Notes: a model not told the origin generated them from the letters alone. A DNA stretch of 64,000 nucleotides from Podospora bellae-mahoneyi (GCF_035222275.1 NC_085884.1:3348001-3412000); one strand, 5' to 3'. Positions 12,476 through 24,148 are shown, numbered from the stretch's first letter. Program-made: numbers and translations.

Positions 12476-14233
12476 TTTGGGTGGTTATTGCTTTGTTGTT
12501 GTTGTTGTTGTTTTTTTGTTTGTTTTTTGTTGGTTTGTTTCTTGTTTGTTCGTTTTTTGTTTATTTTTTGGGTATTTCTGACGGCGGTTAGAAACTGACG
12601 ACGAAAAAAGAAAAAAAAAAGAAAGGAAACATATAAGTTTCCGGCCCGCCGTCAGGGCCCAAAATCAAGAAAGCTGCTGGCGAAGGCGGTGGCACATCCG
12701 GACGGTTTGCAGGAGAGGCGGGGGAATGGAGGGGGCAATCGATCCGGGGAGTGGTGGATAGAGACTAGACCAGAGAGGGGGGGCGTTGCAGTTCAACGGC
12801 TGGGAGACACACACTGCCCTGACAGGGGCGGTACTCGTAGCCGCTGGCCCCACCCATGGAATTTTGTTTCTCGGGACGACTCGGTCCAGTGTTCCCACGC
12901 GCGCGCTGAAGTTGGCCAGCTGCCGGTCGTGATCTGTTGACCTGGGAAAGTTTGGGATGAATCTAGGAACTTCTGGTTGTTTGAGCGCAAATGACGAAGG
13001 GAGAACCTTGATGTCCACCAGCGGGTCTTCTGGCAGACTCCACACTCTCTGACGCACCCCCGTCATGCACTTGGCCATGCGTCGTCAGGATGTGGTTGGA
13101 AATGCTCTTTTGCTTGTGTGTGTTTGAGTACCTGTCGCCTTTATGTCCTGTGTATGTCCTGCCTCATCACAAGACCCTTTGTCTCTCTACAGTCGGGTCC
13201 AACAAAGAGCCCATCACCTACCTCATTTCCCGAGGCGACCACAAACAATGGCCCTTGGCAGGCCAGCACGTGGTCGATCTGATGTTGAGGGGGTTGATAA
13301 CAGCAGCGCCAAGTCTTGAAACAAGGGGAAAGCTCCGACACCTGTCCACCCGCTGTCTCTTGGAAACACCACGACTGCCACTTCTCCATCATCTTGCAGG
13401 TGCTTGTCATTTTGCTGAGCACCGGCGCACGCACAGGGCAGGGAGCTCTGGCACACAGACACGGAAGCCCACTCCGCCATCTGGAACGTCCCAAGCCCGG
13501 CTCGCCGTCTTCCGGCAGCTCTTCCCAGCTTCGGCGTCCCTTTTGCCAATGCAACCCCCCGAAGCGGACACACTGCCGGTTTCAACCCCTGGATCAGAAA
13601 AGCTTCATTCCCCTAGCTCCCTTTTCTACGTCGCTTTGTTTCGTGCCATTCGCAACAAGCTTAACGGCTTGACAACGAGAGGCTAACAACCGGCCCTTCC
13701 AAGAAGGTCTAGATTCAGCGCCTGGACCGGCGCTTCTAGATGTCTTGGGAGATGTGGTATCTTCTGTTGACCTGATACTCGCATCCCCAGCAGCACATCC
13801 CAAAGAGCAACTCCCGCCTTGCTTACCCCGTGTTTGCCATGAAGCCCTCGTCTCAAGTATGTACGTGTTTGGATTCGCGGGTGCGGCGCATGCTGATTAG
13901 GGGGGAGATCTGTTCACAGATCTCCTTGCGTGCCGCTTGCCCCCTTCTGAAACACACGGTTCGTCTATCAACCCATCGTGGATCCTGATCTGCCACCAAA
14001 GAAAATACAAATATCAATGCCGTTGCTCCCCTCCCCGATCCCGTGTCTTGTCCCTTTCCTCTCTCCATCCCGCTAGCTTGTTCAACCTTTTGGCCGTGTT
14101 TTATTTTCCGTCTTCTTCTTCTTCTTCTTCTTCTTCAAGTCTGCATATTTTCATCTGCTCGTCGCCGGTCGACATTTATCTTACTTCCTTTCGTCTCTCT
14201 CGACATCGACATACTCGAAAAAAACCAGTCAAG
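12476..14233. other. Divergent promoter region
   Basis: T/G-rich DNA (12480-12570) lies directly upstream of the AMMECR1-domain gene. At the other side the leader of the secreted peptide gene includes a (TTC)n run at 14111-14136. A 198-codon ORF at 13090-13686 has no recognisable domain and no codon or splice support, and it overlaps longish frames on the other strand, so I do not call it. Confidence 0.45.
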
Positions 14234-14496
14234 ATGAAGTTCATCGCCGCCGTCCTTGCTCTGGCCACTGTTGCCTTTGCCTACCCCACCGTCAACATGA
14301 ATGGTGAGTGAAGAGTCAGGAGGGGTGGTGGCAAAAATCTACAGGCAGACAGACACTGACCGACTCTTATCTAGCCCCGGTCAAGCGTCAAAACATTGTC
14401 ACCGCCGATGTCTCGGCCCCGGCCATGACCGATGCCTCTGGCAACGTCGTTCCGTTTGACGCCACCAGAGTTGACCAGGCCCGCCGCAAGCTCTAA
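14234..14496 (+). CDS. Small secreted peptide precursor with Lys-Arg site
   Basis: The model is join(14234..14303,14375..14496), 63 residues. A clear signal peptide (MKFIAAVLALATVAFA) is followed by a short pro-segment and a Lys-Arg site. This would let a Kex2-type protease release a mature peptide of about 35 residues starting QNIVTADVSAPAM. The intron is GTGAGT to TCTAG and interrupts codon 24. There are no cysteines, so it is not a hydrophobin or a cysteine-knot effector, and there is no CAAX box as in an a-type pheromone. The mature part occurs once, unlike alpha-factor-type precursors. Function unknown; a secreted signalling or surface peptide is only a guess. Confidence 0.75.
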
Positions 14497-16114
14497 GGAG
14501 CTTCCACAACACATATAATGAACGGCTCTACTTTTACGACTCTTTTGATTGGGGGAAAACAATGGGAAACGGAACTTTGTCGGAAAGGAAGGAGACAGGA
14601 GGGGAACGGCCACAGCATCTTTATCTTTTCAGCGCTGGATAACAGGAACCTCTCTGGGCAGATTTATTTTTTGCTTTGCTTGCTTTTTGGGGTGGATGTT
14701 TTTGGGGGAAAATAAAACACATTTTTTGGCCCTTTTTTTTTGGCGGGGGCATCACTTCATTATATCCCTGACCTGAACTCCTTGCTCCGTGAACCAAAAC
14801 TCATCGACAAAACTCCTGGTATCCAAAACAAACCTCCTGCCAGCATCAGCTCAACAACCCATCCCTATCCCCCTTCCCTCCTCCTTCCTGCATTCCTCCC
14901 CCTCCTCAGCAATCACCTCGGTCCTCCAACTCTGCTGCCTAGAAACATGAATCTCCGGCACAGCACAGCCATGTGCACCACCCCCGCGTTGCGCACCACG
15001 CTGCCACTTCGCCCGGTCATGCTGCTGCTCGGTGGTCGAGTTTGTTGACCATTTTTGCCTGTTTTTACAGCTACGCGACGACAATATCCAAAGCAATGAT
15101 ATTCGACAAAGCTCTCAAGTTCTCCAAAGTCTTGTTATCCCATTCCAATTCATAAATGAAAAACCCTCTCAAAATCCCAGCCGCGAGATGGTTGTTTGGG
15201 GGGGGGGATAGAGATAGAAAAGTCCAACCAAGTATCAGGCTGATGTTGCTGCTGCTGCTGCTGCTGCTGTGTTTTGCCCGTGGCCGTATGTTTGTTGGCT
15301 ATCAGACTTATGTCGTGTCGTCGTCGGGTTCCGACGTTTGGTTCCGCATAATTCTCCCTATAATTCGCAAACAAAAAGCTTCATCCAATATATTCATCAA
15401 GAAAAAGGAAAAGAAAAAGAAGAAGAAGAAGAAGAAGAAGAAGAAGAAGAAGAAGAAGAAGAAGAAGAAGAAAAGAAAAAGAGAACCCAAAAAGACGAAG
15501 CGACTCACACACACCCGAGAGGCTGCCTCAGCTTCTGCTCAGCCCTCAATCCGCCCGCCATCTTATTTAACATCACTCACCACCCCACCACGTCCCTCGA
15601 CCGACAGCTGCTGCACGTCTTTCCTTTGTTCCTCTCCAATTACACAGCTCGGCCCCTCCTTCCGAAAGCGCGTCGTCGTCCTCTGCCTACTAGCCTGAGC
15701 CTGTTTCCCCTCTCGAGCCCAACCGCTGAGGGGTTGCAGATGTCGGTCACCTCATCACCAGGTGCTGTTGTCAGTCCACAGCGCCCCCAGAAGGCTCTGA
15801 AGAAAGCAGAATCGATCTTGGCTTGCCTGGAGGCCGTTGATTGTGCTGATCGCGGTGGGGTTGGCCGCTTCGGGGTAATGTGGCTTACACTGTGGGCGGA
15901 TCCGGGGGCTGTCGGGTTGGCGCGGGGGTTATTTTTGGGGTAGCACTGCGAGGGTTATGGATTGGAAAGGTATTTTGTGTATAATTATTGGAGATTTTCT
16001 ACTGTTCTTCGCTGGGAGCAATGACCGAGCTTTAAGAGATCATCAAGACTGACAGACCATCCCACGGCGCGCTGGAATGGTTCCGAGATCCGGGCCGGCT
16101 CTTTTGTCCTCCCC
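14497..16114. other. Spacer downstream of the peptide gene
   Basis: The first 250 bp are probably the peptide 3' UTR. The rest holds a GAA microsatellite and C-rich leader-like DNA at 15540-15740. A frame from 15738 to 15943 has no recognised domain and is left uncalled. Confidence 0.4.
15410..15474. repeat. (GAA)n microsatellite
   Basis: About 17 perfect AAG/GAA units are flanked by imperfect ones. It creates spurious poly-Glu, poly-Lys and poly-Phe ORFs in several frames. Confidence 0.95.
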
Positions 16115-18529
16115 CTACCGGGTAGCATCAGCATAATAATTCTCCCACGAAAACCAGTCAAACGTCGTCTCCAACGGCCTCTTGACACCCCTATTCTGCT
16201 GCTGCTCCTCCTCCTCCTCCTCCTCCTCTCCCGCCGTCCCATCACCAACACCAAAGTCGATATCTCCTGGAAATCCCATGGGCTGGGGCACCCAACTGAG
16301 GAACCTGTCGACATCAACACCCTCTAGGGAGAAGAAGTCTTGCTGGTCAGGCATCACCATCTCGGGGGGGTGCTGCGAGAGGTCCGGTTGGTCCTGCGGT
16401 TGGGAGAAGTCCGTCGGGTGAGTGACATCCTCCTGCAATGCAGAACTGAACGGCATACTTCCAGTTGTTTCAGCCACGTGCCTTCTCGCCAGCCTCAGGA
16501 ATATCTCGGCCGTTTTTTGCAGCTTGGCCGTCAAATCTCTGAGGAGAGTGAGCAGCGGCCGCAGAGCAATGATGTACTCCACCACCGTCTCGAGCAGTCT
16601 GAGGTCGGAAGGCACTGTTTCCGCTCTGGGGTTGGTGACGATGTGCCCGAATACCACGAAGAAGGGGGTGAACGGGTAGTAGAGGAGATGCCTTGTCTCT
16701 GTCAGCTTGGATCCCGACCCTGTTGAAAGACAAATACGCACCATATAACCCCGTTGTAAACCGGATCCCACCCCGAAACCGTCATGGGCAAAATCCCAAT
16801 CGCCTGCCTCGCGCTCTCCACCCTCAACCCCCGGTCCCCCGGCGAGTCCTTTGTCAGAATGATCAGCACATGCAGATACCGAAACTTGACCGTAAACTCA
16901 TACAACCTCATCACCTTCTCCCTCTTCACATCAACCCCCGCTCCCGGCACCCTCCCTTGTCGTTCCCTCTCCACCCCCTCCCGAAACGTCTCATCCGTCT
17001 CCCTGAACCACTCCGCCAACCTCCCCTTCAAGACCTCCCTCTCCTCTTCCGTCCCCTCCCCCTTCCCCAAATACTCCAACACCCTCCCGCTCAGCTTGGC
17101 CAGCTCGACATTCCTCAGAAAGATATACCCCCCAAACTCGGCATCCACCCCCTCAACCCCCTTAGCCCTCCTCTGACCCGTCAAGTGCGGCCTGAAACTT
17201 CCAAACCACTCCCCCCTCGGCATCTCCACCCGCTCAACATCCACCCCCTCCCACAACCCAACCTGCGACCGTCCGAACGTCAAAGCACAACACTTTTCCA
17301 TGTTGTAAATCGCCCAAAACAGGGCCAAACCCCTCTGTTTTTCCTCCTCCCCTTCCCCTTCCCCTCCCTCTGTCCCCCCTCCCTCCCATAGTCTTAAGGC
17401 TTGCGCCATACGGCATAGGTGACTGCAGAGCATCCAGCTTACGTTTGGGCTCGCCGCGAAATCTTCCCCGTGAAAGCTGAGCATGGTGAAGGCTGCGATG
17501 TTTACCTTGCTGGGGTGGAGGTATAAAGACGCGTTTTGGAGGGCTAGGCGGACGTTGTGACGCCAGTGGGGGACGGAGGAGGGGAAGAGGGTGGCGGTTA
17601 TGGGGGAGGAGAGGAGGAAGTAGTTTGCGTAGATTATCCAGCCGGGGGCCACGGTGCCGGGGGAGAAGATGATGGTCGAGAGGAGGCGGGGGGAGGGGGG
17701 AGTGAAGAAGGGGGAGGCGAAGAGGGTTAGGGGGGTGAATTCTGTTGGCGTCAGTTTGGGGGGATCAGAAAAGGGGGTAAATGGGGGGGGGTCATACTGG
17801 AGATGATGAGGTTGCCGGTTTCGAGGGAGGGGATGATGTACTGTCTGTTGTCGTGGGGTCCGAGGTCGAGGGACATGTCGAGGCGGAAGGAGGTGAGGGT
17901 GTTGGATAGGTCGGTGAGGTTTTGGAGGGCGAGGTTGTGGTCGTTGTGATCGTCGTGGTCGTCGTGGCTGGGGATGATGTTTCCCAAATGTGCGTTGGCT
18001 TCGTCGAGGGAGGAGATGACGGGGGGCGTGATGGTGCATGTTGTTTTTGAGCGCGCTGATCTGTCTGTTTCGTCTGGTTGTTTTGCTGCCGGGTTTGACT
18101 CGGGCTTTGGCTCTTGGGAGCTCTTGGCCTCGGTGACAGCGAGCAGTTTTGTCACGGCGGCTGTGAGAGTCTGCAGCGTAGCCTCGATTCGGTCAAGCCG
18201 GTCAGAGAGAGAAGAGCTAACAAAGATGTTTGCTGGTTCCAGGGTTGCTGACGACGGAGCTGCCACCGGAGCTGCCACCGGGTCGGGAAACTGCCTGGCA
18301 TAGTTGCATGGTCCAGGCCATGGCTTGCAGGCGGCGCATTTGGGAAGTTCGCGGGTGCATCTGTCACTGTTAGCTTCCATCTCTGTGCTTCTAGCCTAGA
18401 GAGATGCTGACTTTGTCTTCCTCTTCTTACAGCTCTCGCACTTGATGTTGTCAGTCATGCCAGCCCGAGTCCATCTCTCATCAGAGCATTTCTTACCGCA
18501 TAGCGAGCAACCTTGGGCCGAGATTCCAT
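16115..18529 (-). CDS. Zn2Cys6 fungal transcription factor
   Basis: The model is complement(join(16115..16691,16742..17741,17798..18360,18412..18440,18497..18529)), 733 residues. The binuclear zinc cluster is split over three exons. It is complete after splicing, with Cys at 12, 15, 22, 29, 32 and 39 in the spacing C-x2-C-x6-C-x6-C-x2-C-x6-C. A coiled-coil-like linker (SDRLDRIEATLQTL) follows, as in Gal4-type dimers, then an Asp/His-rich stretch. The large middle region, with NVRLALQNASLYL, SFHGEDFAASPNVSWMLC and YYPFTPFFVVFGHIV, is the fungal-specific regulatory domain. The C-terminus has an acidic Gln-rich tail and DWFSWENYY, perhaps an activation segment. The second intron starts GTCAGC. 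Its targets are unknown; no adjacent metabolic cluster suggests a pathway. Confidence 0.88.
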
Positions 18530-18798
18530 CTCTGCACTCGAACTATCCATCACTTTTCCACCTCACACAATACTTCAGCCAACTCGAACATCGAACACGT
18601 TGTTGAAGCTGTCTTTGTTATGCCAGGACCGTTGGATGCCTTGTTGTGTAACCAAAGCGACCTGGCCAATCATATCATCACAAGTACATGCCGTTGAGAA
18701 ACAACAGCAGTCGTCCCCTTGCGTTGTTGGGGAGTTGTTGAGCATGGTGATTTCTCACAGCACTTCCTTGATAAGTTGTAAAAATAAGCATAACTATC
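18530..18798. other. Upstream of the Zn2Cys6 gene
   Basis: Promoter side of the transcription-factor gene and 5' flank of the 5S gene. No coding signal. Confidence 0.4.
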
Positions 18799-18917
18799 AC
18801 ATACGACCATAGGCAGTTGAATACACGGGATCCCGTCCGCTCTCCCCTAGTTAAGCAATTGACCGCCAGACCAGTACTCAGGTGGGTGACCACTGGGGAA
18901 TCCCTGGTGTTGTATGT
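18799..18917 (+). rRNA. 5S rRNA (dispersed single copy)
   Basis: The 119-nt segment starts ACATACGACCATAGG and ends GGTGTTGTATGT, which pair as the closing helix. It holds the conserved CCCGTCCGCTCT loop and the internal promoter block GGTGGGTGACCACT. A CAGTTG/CAATTG pair supports the second helix. A run of T follows at once, as expected of a polymerase III terminator. Single 5S genes scattered through the genome are typical of Neurospora-like fungi. No inactivating change is obvious, so I take it as functional, although I cannot rule out a diverged 5S type. Confidence 0.93.
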
Positions 18918-19423
18918 TTTTGAATTTTTATTCCTCTTTAATATTTTTCTGTTTCCTTTAAAATGCTGTGCAAGCATGTTTTTTGGCCTTCTTATGCTCA
19001 GAAATGCTCAACGGTGAGGTGTCGTGATTTGGCCTTTTCACTCTAAACCGCTGCGAGCGATTTATCCTGACTGAAAGTGCTCTTAAATCGGAGGGATGTC
19101 TTTGGAACCCAGGCAACTGTATTTTGACCGACCTCACGCAGCCCCTCTTTTACCTCCTGGTCTTGGCATCAGAGACAGTCTCTGTTGATCCCTAACAACC
19201 CATATCAAGTCATCTTATATTACCATGGATGCAAGTTCGCAACGGTCATGTTTCTGGCTTGATTCTGCTCCCATTTGACTACTAAGGAGAAGAACGTAAT
19301 GCTATGGTATGAGATGGAGAGGAACTACAGAACAGAGCAAAAGGATGACGATGTAACCCTTCACTCAGGCTGGTCAAAGCCCCTAGATGAGGTTGACACG
19401 ATCGAGATTCGGTCGACTATTAT
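18918..19423. other. Spacer after the 5S gene
   Basis: No gene is visible. Moderately A/T-rich, with no recognisable repeat. Confidence 0.4.
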
Positions 19424-19697
19424 GTAGACACCCTGCCCCACAAAATGACCAGCAAAAGTAAGTTAACTAATATTATATTATATCCCATACCTCAAAAGAC
19501 AACTTAGGTCATAAGCCTTTTCCCTAGAAAGGCCCATTAACTCTCTTTAAAGGCCTATCGGCTGTCTTCAAAGGCCTGTTCGCTATCTTCAGAGGCATAA
19601 CGACCACCATTCTTTGAAAGCATAATTTACAATATAATATGGGTAAACCTAGTTGTGTGTGTCCACTATTTTGTGGTGAGGGTGATAGGGTCACCCC
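19424..19697. mobile_element. MITE-like element with imperfect terminal inverted repeats
   Basis: The left end (ACACCCTGCCCCACAAAAT) matches the reverse complement of the right end (CACCCTCACCACAAAATAG). Further in, TATTATATTATATCCCATA on the left is mirrored by AATATAATATGGGTA on the right. Inside are about four imperfect tandem copies of a 22-24-nt unit with the core AAAGGCCT (19505-19600). It has no coding capacity and lies 115 bp beyond the NLR stop codon. A related end sequence occurs at 23963, on the other side of the NLR. No target-site duplication could be fixed by eye. Confidence 0.5.
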
Positions 19698-19811
19698 CCA
19701 CAACTTGTCGCTCATAAACTCATCTCCTCAAGAGTGAAATGCATTGGACCTTTTTCCGCTTGGGCTGCATGATCCATCATTCTCAGCCACTGTCCTCCCT
19801 AGACGTGAACT

Positions 19812-22800
19812 CTATCTAACATGCTTTATGCTTTCCTCCAGTAACTTCCGGATGTTTTGGAGGACCTCCTGACTGGGATCAAGGACTGGCATCTCCCGCG
19901 GGGTCTCTTCCTCTCTGTAACCATATTCGTAGAGTAATTTTACACAATCGGCGTGCTTGTGTTTGTCAAGATAGCTCATTGCACTCTCGCCGTCATTGTT
20001 CCGTACGTTGACATCCGCCCCATGCTCCACCAAAAGATGCATAACCGATGACGGCCTTACTTGCATCGCAGCCAACATGAGAGCAGTGTTGCCCTCTTGA
20101 TCGCTCCGCGCGTCCACATCCGCGCCGTTCTCGACCAAGAGACGCACAGTTGACAAGTGACCGCCATCTATAGCCCACATGAGAGCAGTGAAGCCGCCTT
20201 CATCTCTCGCATCGATGTCAGCGCCGCGGTCGAGCAGCTCCCTGATCCGGGCATCCTTTCCATAACTCGCCGCACTGCGGAGCCCCGTCCTGGTCAGCCA
20301 CATGTTGTCGATCTTGAGCCTCCCCTTTTCGGGCTCCGCTAGGTACTTGTGATGGAGATCAACGCAGTCCATGACTGACACGCCGTTGACCGTCTTGGCC
20401 TGGGCGTCGGCGCCGCTCTCAAGCAGCATCTTGACAAAGCAGGTTCGTTTCCTCAGTATGGAAATGTGTAATGGTGTCCAACCGTCCGGGCCGCCATGGA
20501 TCGGAGCCCCGGCCTGCAACAAGGCCTCCCCCGCCTCCACCTGCCCATGGTGCGCAGCTATGTGCAAGGCGGACCACCCCCCTCTGTCCGTCAAAGACAC
20601 GACGGCGCCGTGCTGAATGAGCAGGTCAACGACGGCTCTGTTTCCTGATTTTACCGCTTTGAAAAGGGCTGTGCGTCCCTCGTTGGTCTTTGAGTTCACG
20701 TCAATGCCCATCTCCAAGAGCAACCGGACCGTCGACACGTGATGCTGTCCTGCGGTGTGGTCCAACGCTGAATAGTCGCTGGGGTCCCGTGACGTTAGAA
20801 TGGAAGGGTTGTGTTCGATGAGGATGCGGACGACGGCGTCAAAACCCGCAGGCGCCGCTTCATCTAGCGCCGTCCAGCCGCCCATATCGCGGATCAGACT
20901 GTTTGCCCCAAGTTGGAGAAGGCGCTCTACGACGGTTGTTTGCCCTTCTCTTGCTGCATCGATCAAGGCGGTACGGCCGTTGGGTGAGTCGGTAACGTCT
21001 ATCGTGGCACCTCGCTCGGCCAGCAGCTTCACAACTTTCTCGTATCCATTGAACGCTGCTGCGTGCAGCGCCGTGTGATGCTCTCCGCCTCGAGCATCAA
21101 CATCCGCTCCGTGGTCAATAAGCAGTGTCGCGCACTCTTCATGGCCGTAGCAGCATGCCCCTTGCAGTGCGTAGCCGTAATCACCCGCATACTGGTTTAC
21201 CTGGGCTCCTTTAGCAAGCAACATTTTGATGACATCCCGATGTCCTTTGCAGGCTGCTGCCTGCAGAGCTGTCCCGTACCGGCCGCCTACAGCATTAACA
21301 TCTAGCCCTTGGGCGAGTAGCTGTCTGACTGAATCAGCCAGGCCGGCGTGGGCAGCGTAGTACAGAGCCGATGGTAGCGACTCGACGGACCGAGAGATAT
21401 CGGGATTGTGAATCCACGGCGTGTCTGGATCAAAATACCTGATGTACTTTTGAGGGGTGGTGAGAAGCTCCACGCAAAGACAGTTTAGGTTGATGTGCAC
21501 ATCATTTTCCCCCAGAAGCTGTTGGGAGATGGTGGGAGACAGACCAAAGACTCTCAGGACCTGAGTGATAAGTTCAATGATCAACAGCGACATAATTATC
21601 AGCGTGCCAGATGACTGATCAGTCGCAGCGGCGGTGGTTGCAGCGGTGGTTGTAACATGGACATGATAGGACCAGAACTGCGCAGCATATCGGGCAAGCG
21701 GGTAGGTCTTTGGGGAATCCTCTGGGGTGTCGATTTGCTGCAGGTAGACAATACACGCTTCCGCTATGCTCTGATGTGCTGATAGTTCCGTTATATGGAA
21801 AATCTTCGCCGGCGAACCGACAATCTTGCTCCCTGTAAGGTAGTCTCGGACGGACAAGTGGGCTAGCCGCAGCTCTTTGTGCGGCTCGCCTTTTGACTTG
21901 ACCAGCACCACCGAGACCAGATTGCTATGCTTGTGAATGAATCTCGTTGCATTTACTAACCGTCGTCGGGGATCGTAGTGCGGCCGCGAATTCGTCCCTT
22001 GGTCAATCGCAAACACTTCGGCTATTTCGTCGAGCTTCAGCGGCCGCTTTGAGTAACACAACCATTGCAAAATATGGCGAAACCCTTGACTCCTCGTCTC
22101 TTCGACTGTCAAGAGCTCCCTTTCGTAGATCTCTTCGAGCGTGGCGGGTAAGGACTTGAGAGCTTCATCTAGTTCTTGGATGGTATGACACCCCCATAGG
22201 ACCTGAAGCTGGCAAGCAACCCATCTGAAGCTGAGGCAGGCAACAATGATCAGCTATGAAAGATACTTTTTTTTTTTTTTTTTTCTTTTTTTGGCTGGCA
22301 GCAGACTCACTTTCCGTGCGATGCTTTAATAAGGGATTCCGCAATCTTGTCTCTTTCGGGCGGATTCCAATCGCTGAACATCCCATTTTCATCCGACAGT
22401 GTTGCCAGGACATGATGTTTGACGTCCTCGCCGACACCGCTTTCAATAGATATGGTGCGGCTATCCCAGTCGCGTTTCGGAATCTCCACACCGAGCTCGG
22501 TTCGACTCGTAAGCAGAACACGGAGTTGAGGCAGCTTCCATTGGCCGACCATGATGTTGAGGAGTTTGAGAAACTCTACCTTCTCTTTGCTTTCGTCTAC
22601 GGCATCGATAACAAGATAACACGGCGAGAAAAGCTCGATGATGTTACGGAGTGTTTGGCAGAGCTCTTCCACCGTCGGCTGCGTTGTTCCATTCCGGTGT
22701 CGCTTGTATAGTGTTTTGAGGGGTTGTGTTACCGAACGATTTTGCATTTGCGCCGATAGTTGCACAATGAGCGACCGGATGAGTGTGTGGTGATCTTGAG

Positions 22801-23833
22801 ATGTCGAGGCGTCCGTAAAGTCAAAGTAAAAGTAGGCGATCCCTGAAGTCGCCTGATGCTGGCAGTAATCAATGAGGTGGTTGATTATCGTGGAGCTGGA
22901 GAGTTGTCAGTGGCCATGGTTACACTGACCGCCAGGAAATTATTAGCTACATGCCAGAGAACAGTCTTCCCACACCCCGCTGAAAGAAAATCCTAAGTCA
23001 GCTGGCCCTCGTTTAATTTGCATATAGACCGCTCCTCCTGTCGGTAACTTCTTCACTTACCTCTGCCTTGTATCCAGAGCACGGAGCGTAACGATTCCTT
23101 CCAGGTCCAAAATTCGTTTTCGTTGTTATCGACGAACCAGGCACCCGTGTCGTCCTTGCGTTTGGACGAGGCAATAAATTGTCTCTGGGACGGATTAGGC
23201 GGATCAAGCCAACGCAGTATCTCCTTGGAATCCTCTTTCTCGTAGAATTGGTCCATTGTATCCAAAATCCTATTGTTCTGGCGTCTGTTCCATATTAGTG
23301 TGGCTGAGGAGCATCACAGAACTGAGGTGACGCACATCAAAATGGAGGTTGCAGCTTGGTGAAGAATCTCGTTGGCTTTCGATACATTATCGCGCAAGTC
23401 CTTCAAGGTTTTTTCCTTGAACGGATACAGTGTCCGCTTGAATCTGGTGAGTAACTTGACGTTGTCCACCGGTGGATTGCGCCCGTTCTCGGAACCGGTG
23501 ACCTGCTTGAGCTCCTCCTCGAGCGCCGTGATCCTATCACGACAAGCCTTAACTGGCCCCTCGGCCGGGGCCTCCACCTCTAGCCTACTGCCACCATCTT
23601 TGATAGCAGCGTCAAGGTTCTATCATACTAGTTAGAGAGAAAGCTCTGTGTCGCCCAGAGTAAGTACCTACCTGAAGAATTCCGGTGAGATTGTCGACCT
23701 CCTCACAAAGGAATTGGATATCTTTCTCAGCACTTTTATAGGTCTTGTAATATTCCGTTAGACCTTTGCAGACTGCCAAACCCGCCGTTACCAAGCCGGC
23801 AAGACTGGCAGCAAGACCGATGGTCTCAGCCAT
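19812..23833 (-). CDS. NACHT-ankyrin NLR (STAND) protein
   Basis: The model is complement(join(19812..22230,22311..22895,22955..22979,23061..23284,23336..23619,23672..23833)), 1232 residues, every junction in phase. The N-terminus (MAETIGLAASLAGLVTAGLA) fits the Helo-like/PigL N-terminal domain of fungal STAND proteins. A short coiled-coil-like helix follows. NACHT Walker A GRAGCGKT is at 222-229 and Walker B YLVIDAVDE at 325-333; a winged-helix-like region (GNFRWVACQL to LAHLSVRDYL) follows. From about residue 714 there are 14-15 diverged ankyrin repeats to near the end. In fungi this architecture belongs to non-self recognition and programmed cell death: the repeats sense, NACHT oligomerises and the N-terminus executes. 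Walker A is encoded by a 25-nt microexon followed by a GC-AG intron. MITE-like sequences flank the gene. All motifs look intact. Confidence 0.9.
22955..22979 (-). other. 25-nt microexon encoding the NLR Walker A core
   Basis: Acceptor TTTCAG precedes 22979 and a GC donor (GCATGT) follows 22955. The exon completes the Ala of GRAGCGKT and encodes GCGKTVL. Skipping it would remove the nucleotide-binding loop and shift the frame. Confidence 0.8.
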
Positions 23834-23962
23834 TGGGGTCAAGGCAGAGTAAAGTTACCTACTTGCGGGAAGGGGAAGTTCGATGGTTGGGCTGAGAACA
23901 CGGCTCAGGTAGGTAGGCGGCGATGCGGGGGACTCTTGGCCCATCAAGGGCAGCAGCGGGAG

Positions 23963-24148
23963 ACCCTCACCACAAAATAATTAGCACTCAAAAGCAGGTC
24001 AACCCCACATTATATTGTAAATCATACCTCGAACTTGCTTGTTGTGGGCCAGTTATTCGGGGGCGGTGCATTGGGAGGGGAGATCGCCTGTGCTTTTTCC
24101 GGGCAGAAATATACCCACATAAAAGTCTGGATTTTGTGTGGGATTTAT
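23963..24148. mobile_element. Second MITE-like element or fragment, upstream of the NLR
   Basis: The left end (ACCCTCACCACAAAATAA, then CCCCACATTATATTGTAAAT) follows the same order as the reverse complement of the right end of the element at 19424-19697. The right end is less clear: GGATTTTGTGTGGGATT near 24130-24147 could be the mirrored terminus. It lies about 130 bp upstream of the NLR start codon, where it could influence the promoter. Confidence 0.4.

Noticed and set aside
13090-13686. 198-codon plus-strand ORF between AMMECR1 and the peptide gene
   Set aside because: No domain, no leader or splice signals, and comparable open frames on the opposite strand.
15269-15943. 224-codon ORF with a long poly-Glu stretch
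   Set aside because: Produced by the GAA microsatellite; flanking residues show no domain or splice support.
22950-22955. Alternative GT donor (GTAGCT) for the Walker A exon of the NLR
   Set aside because: It gives the wrong phase for the next exon, while the GC donor gives GCGKTVLCSTII without a break.
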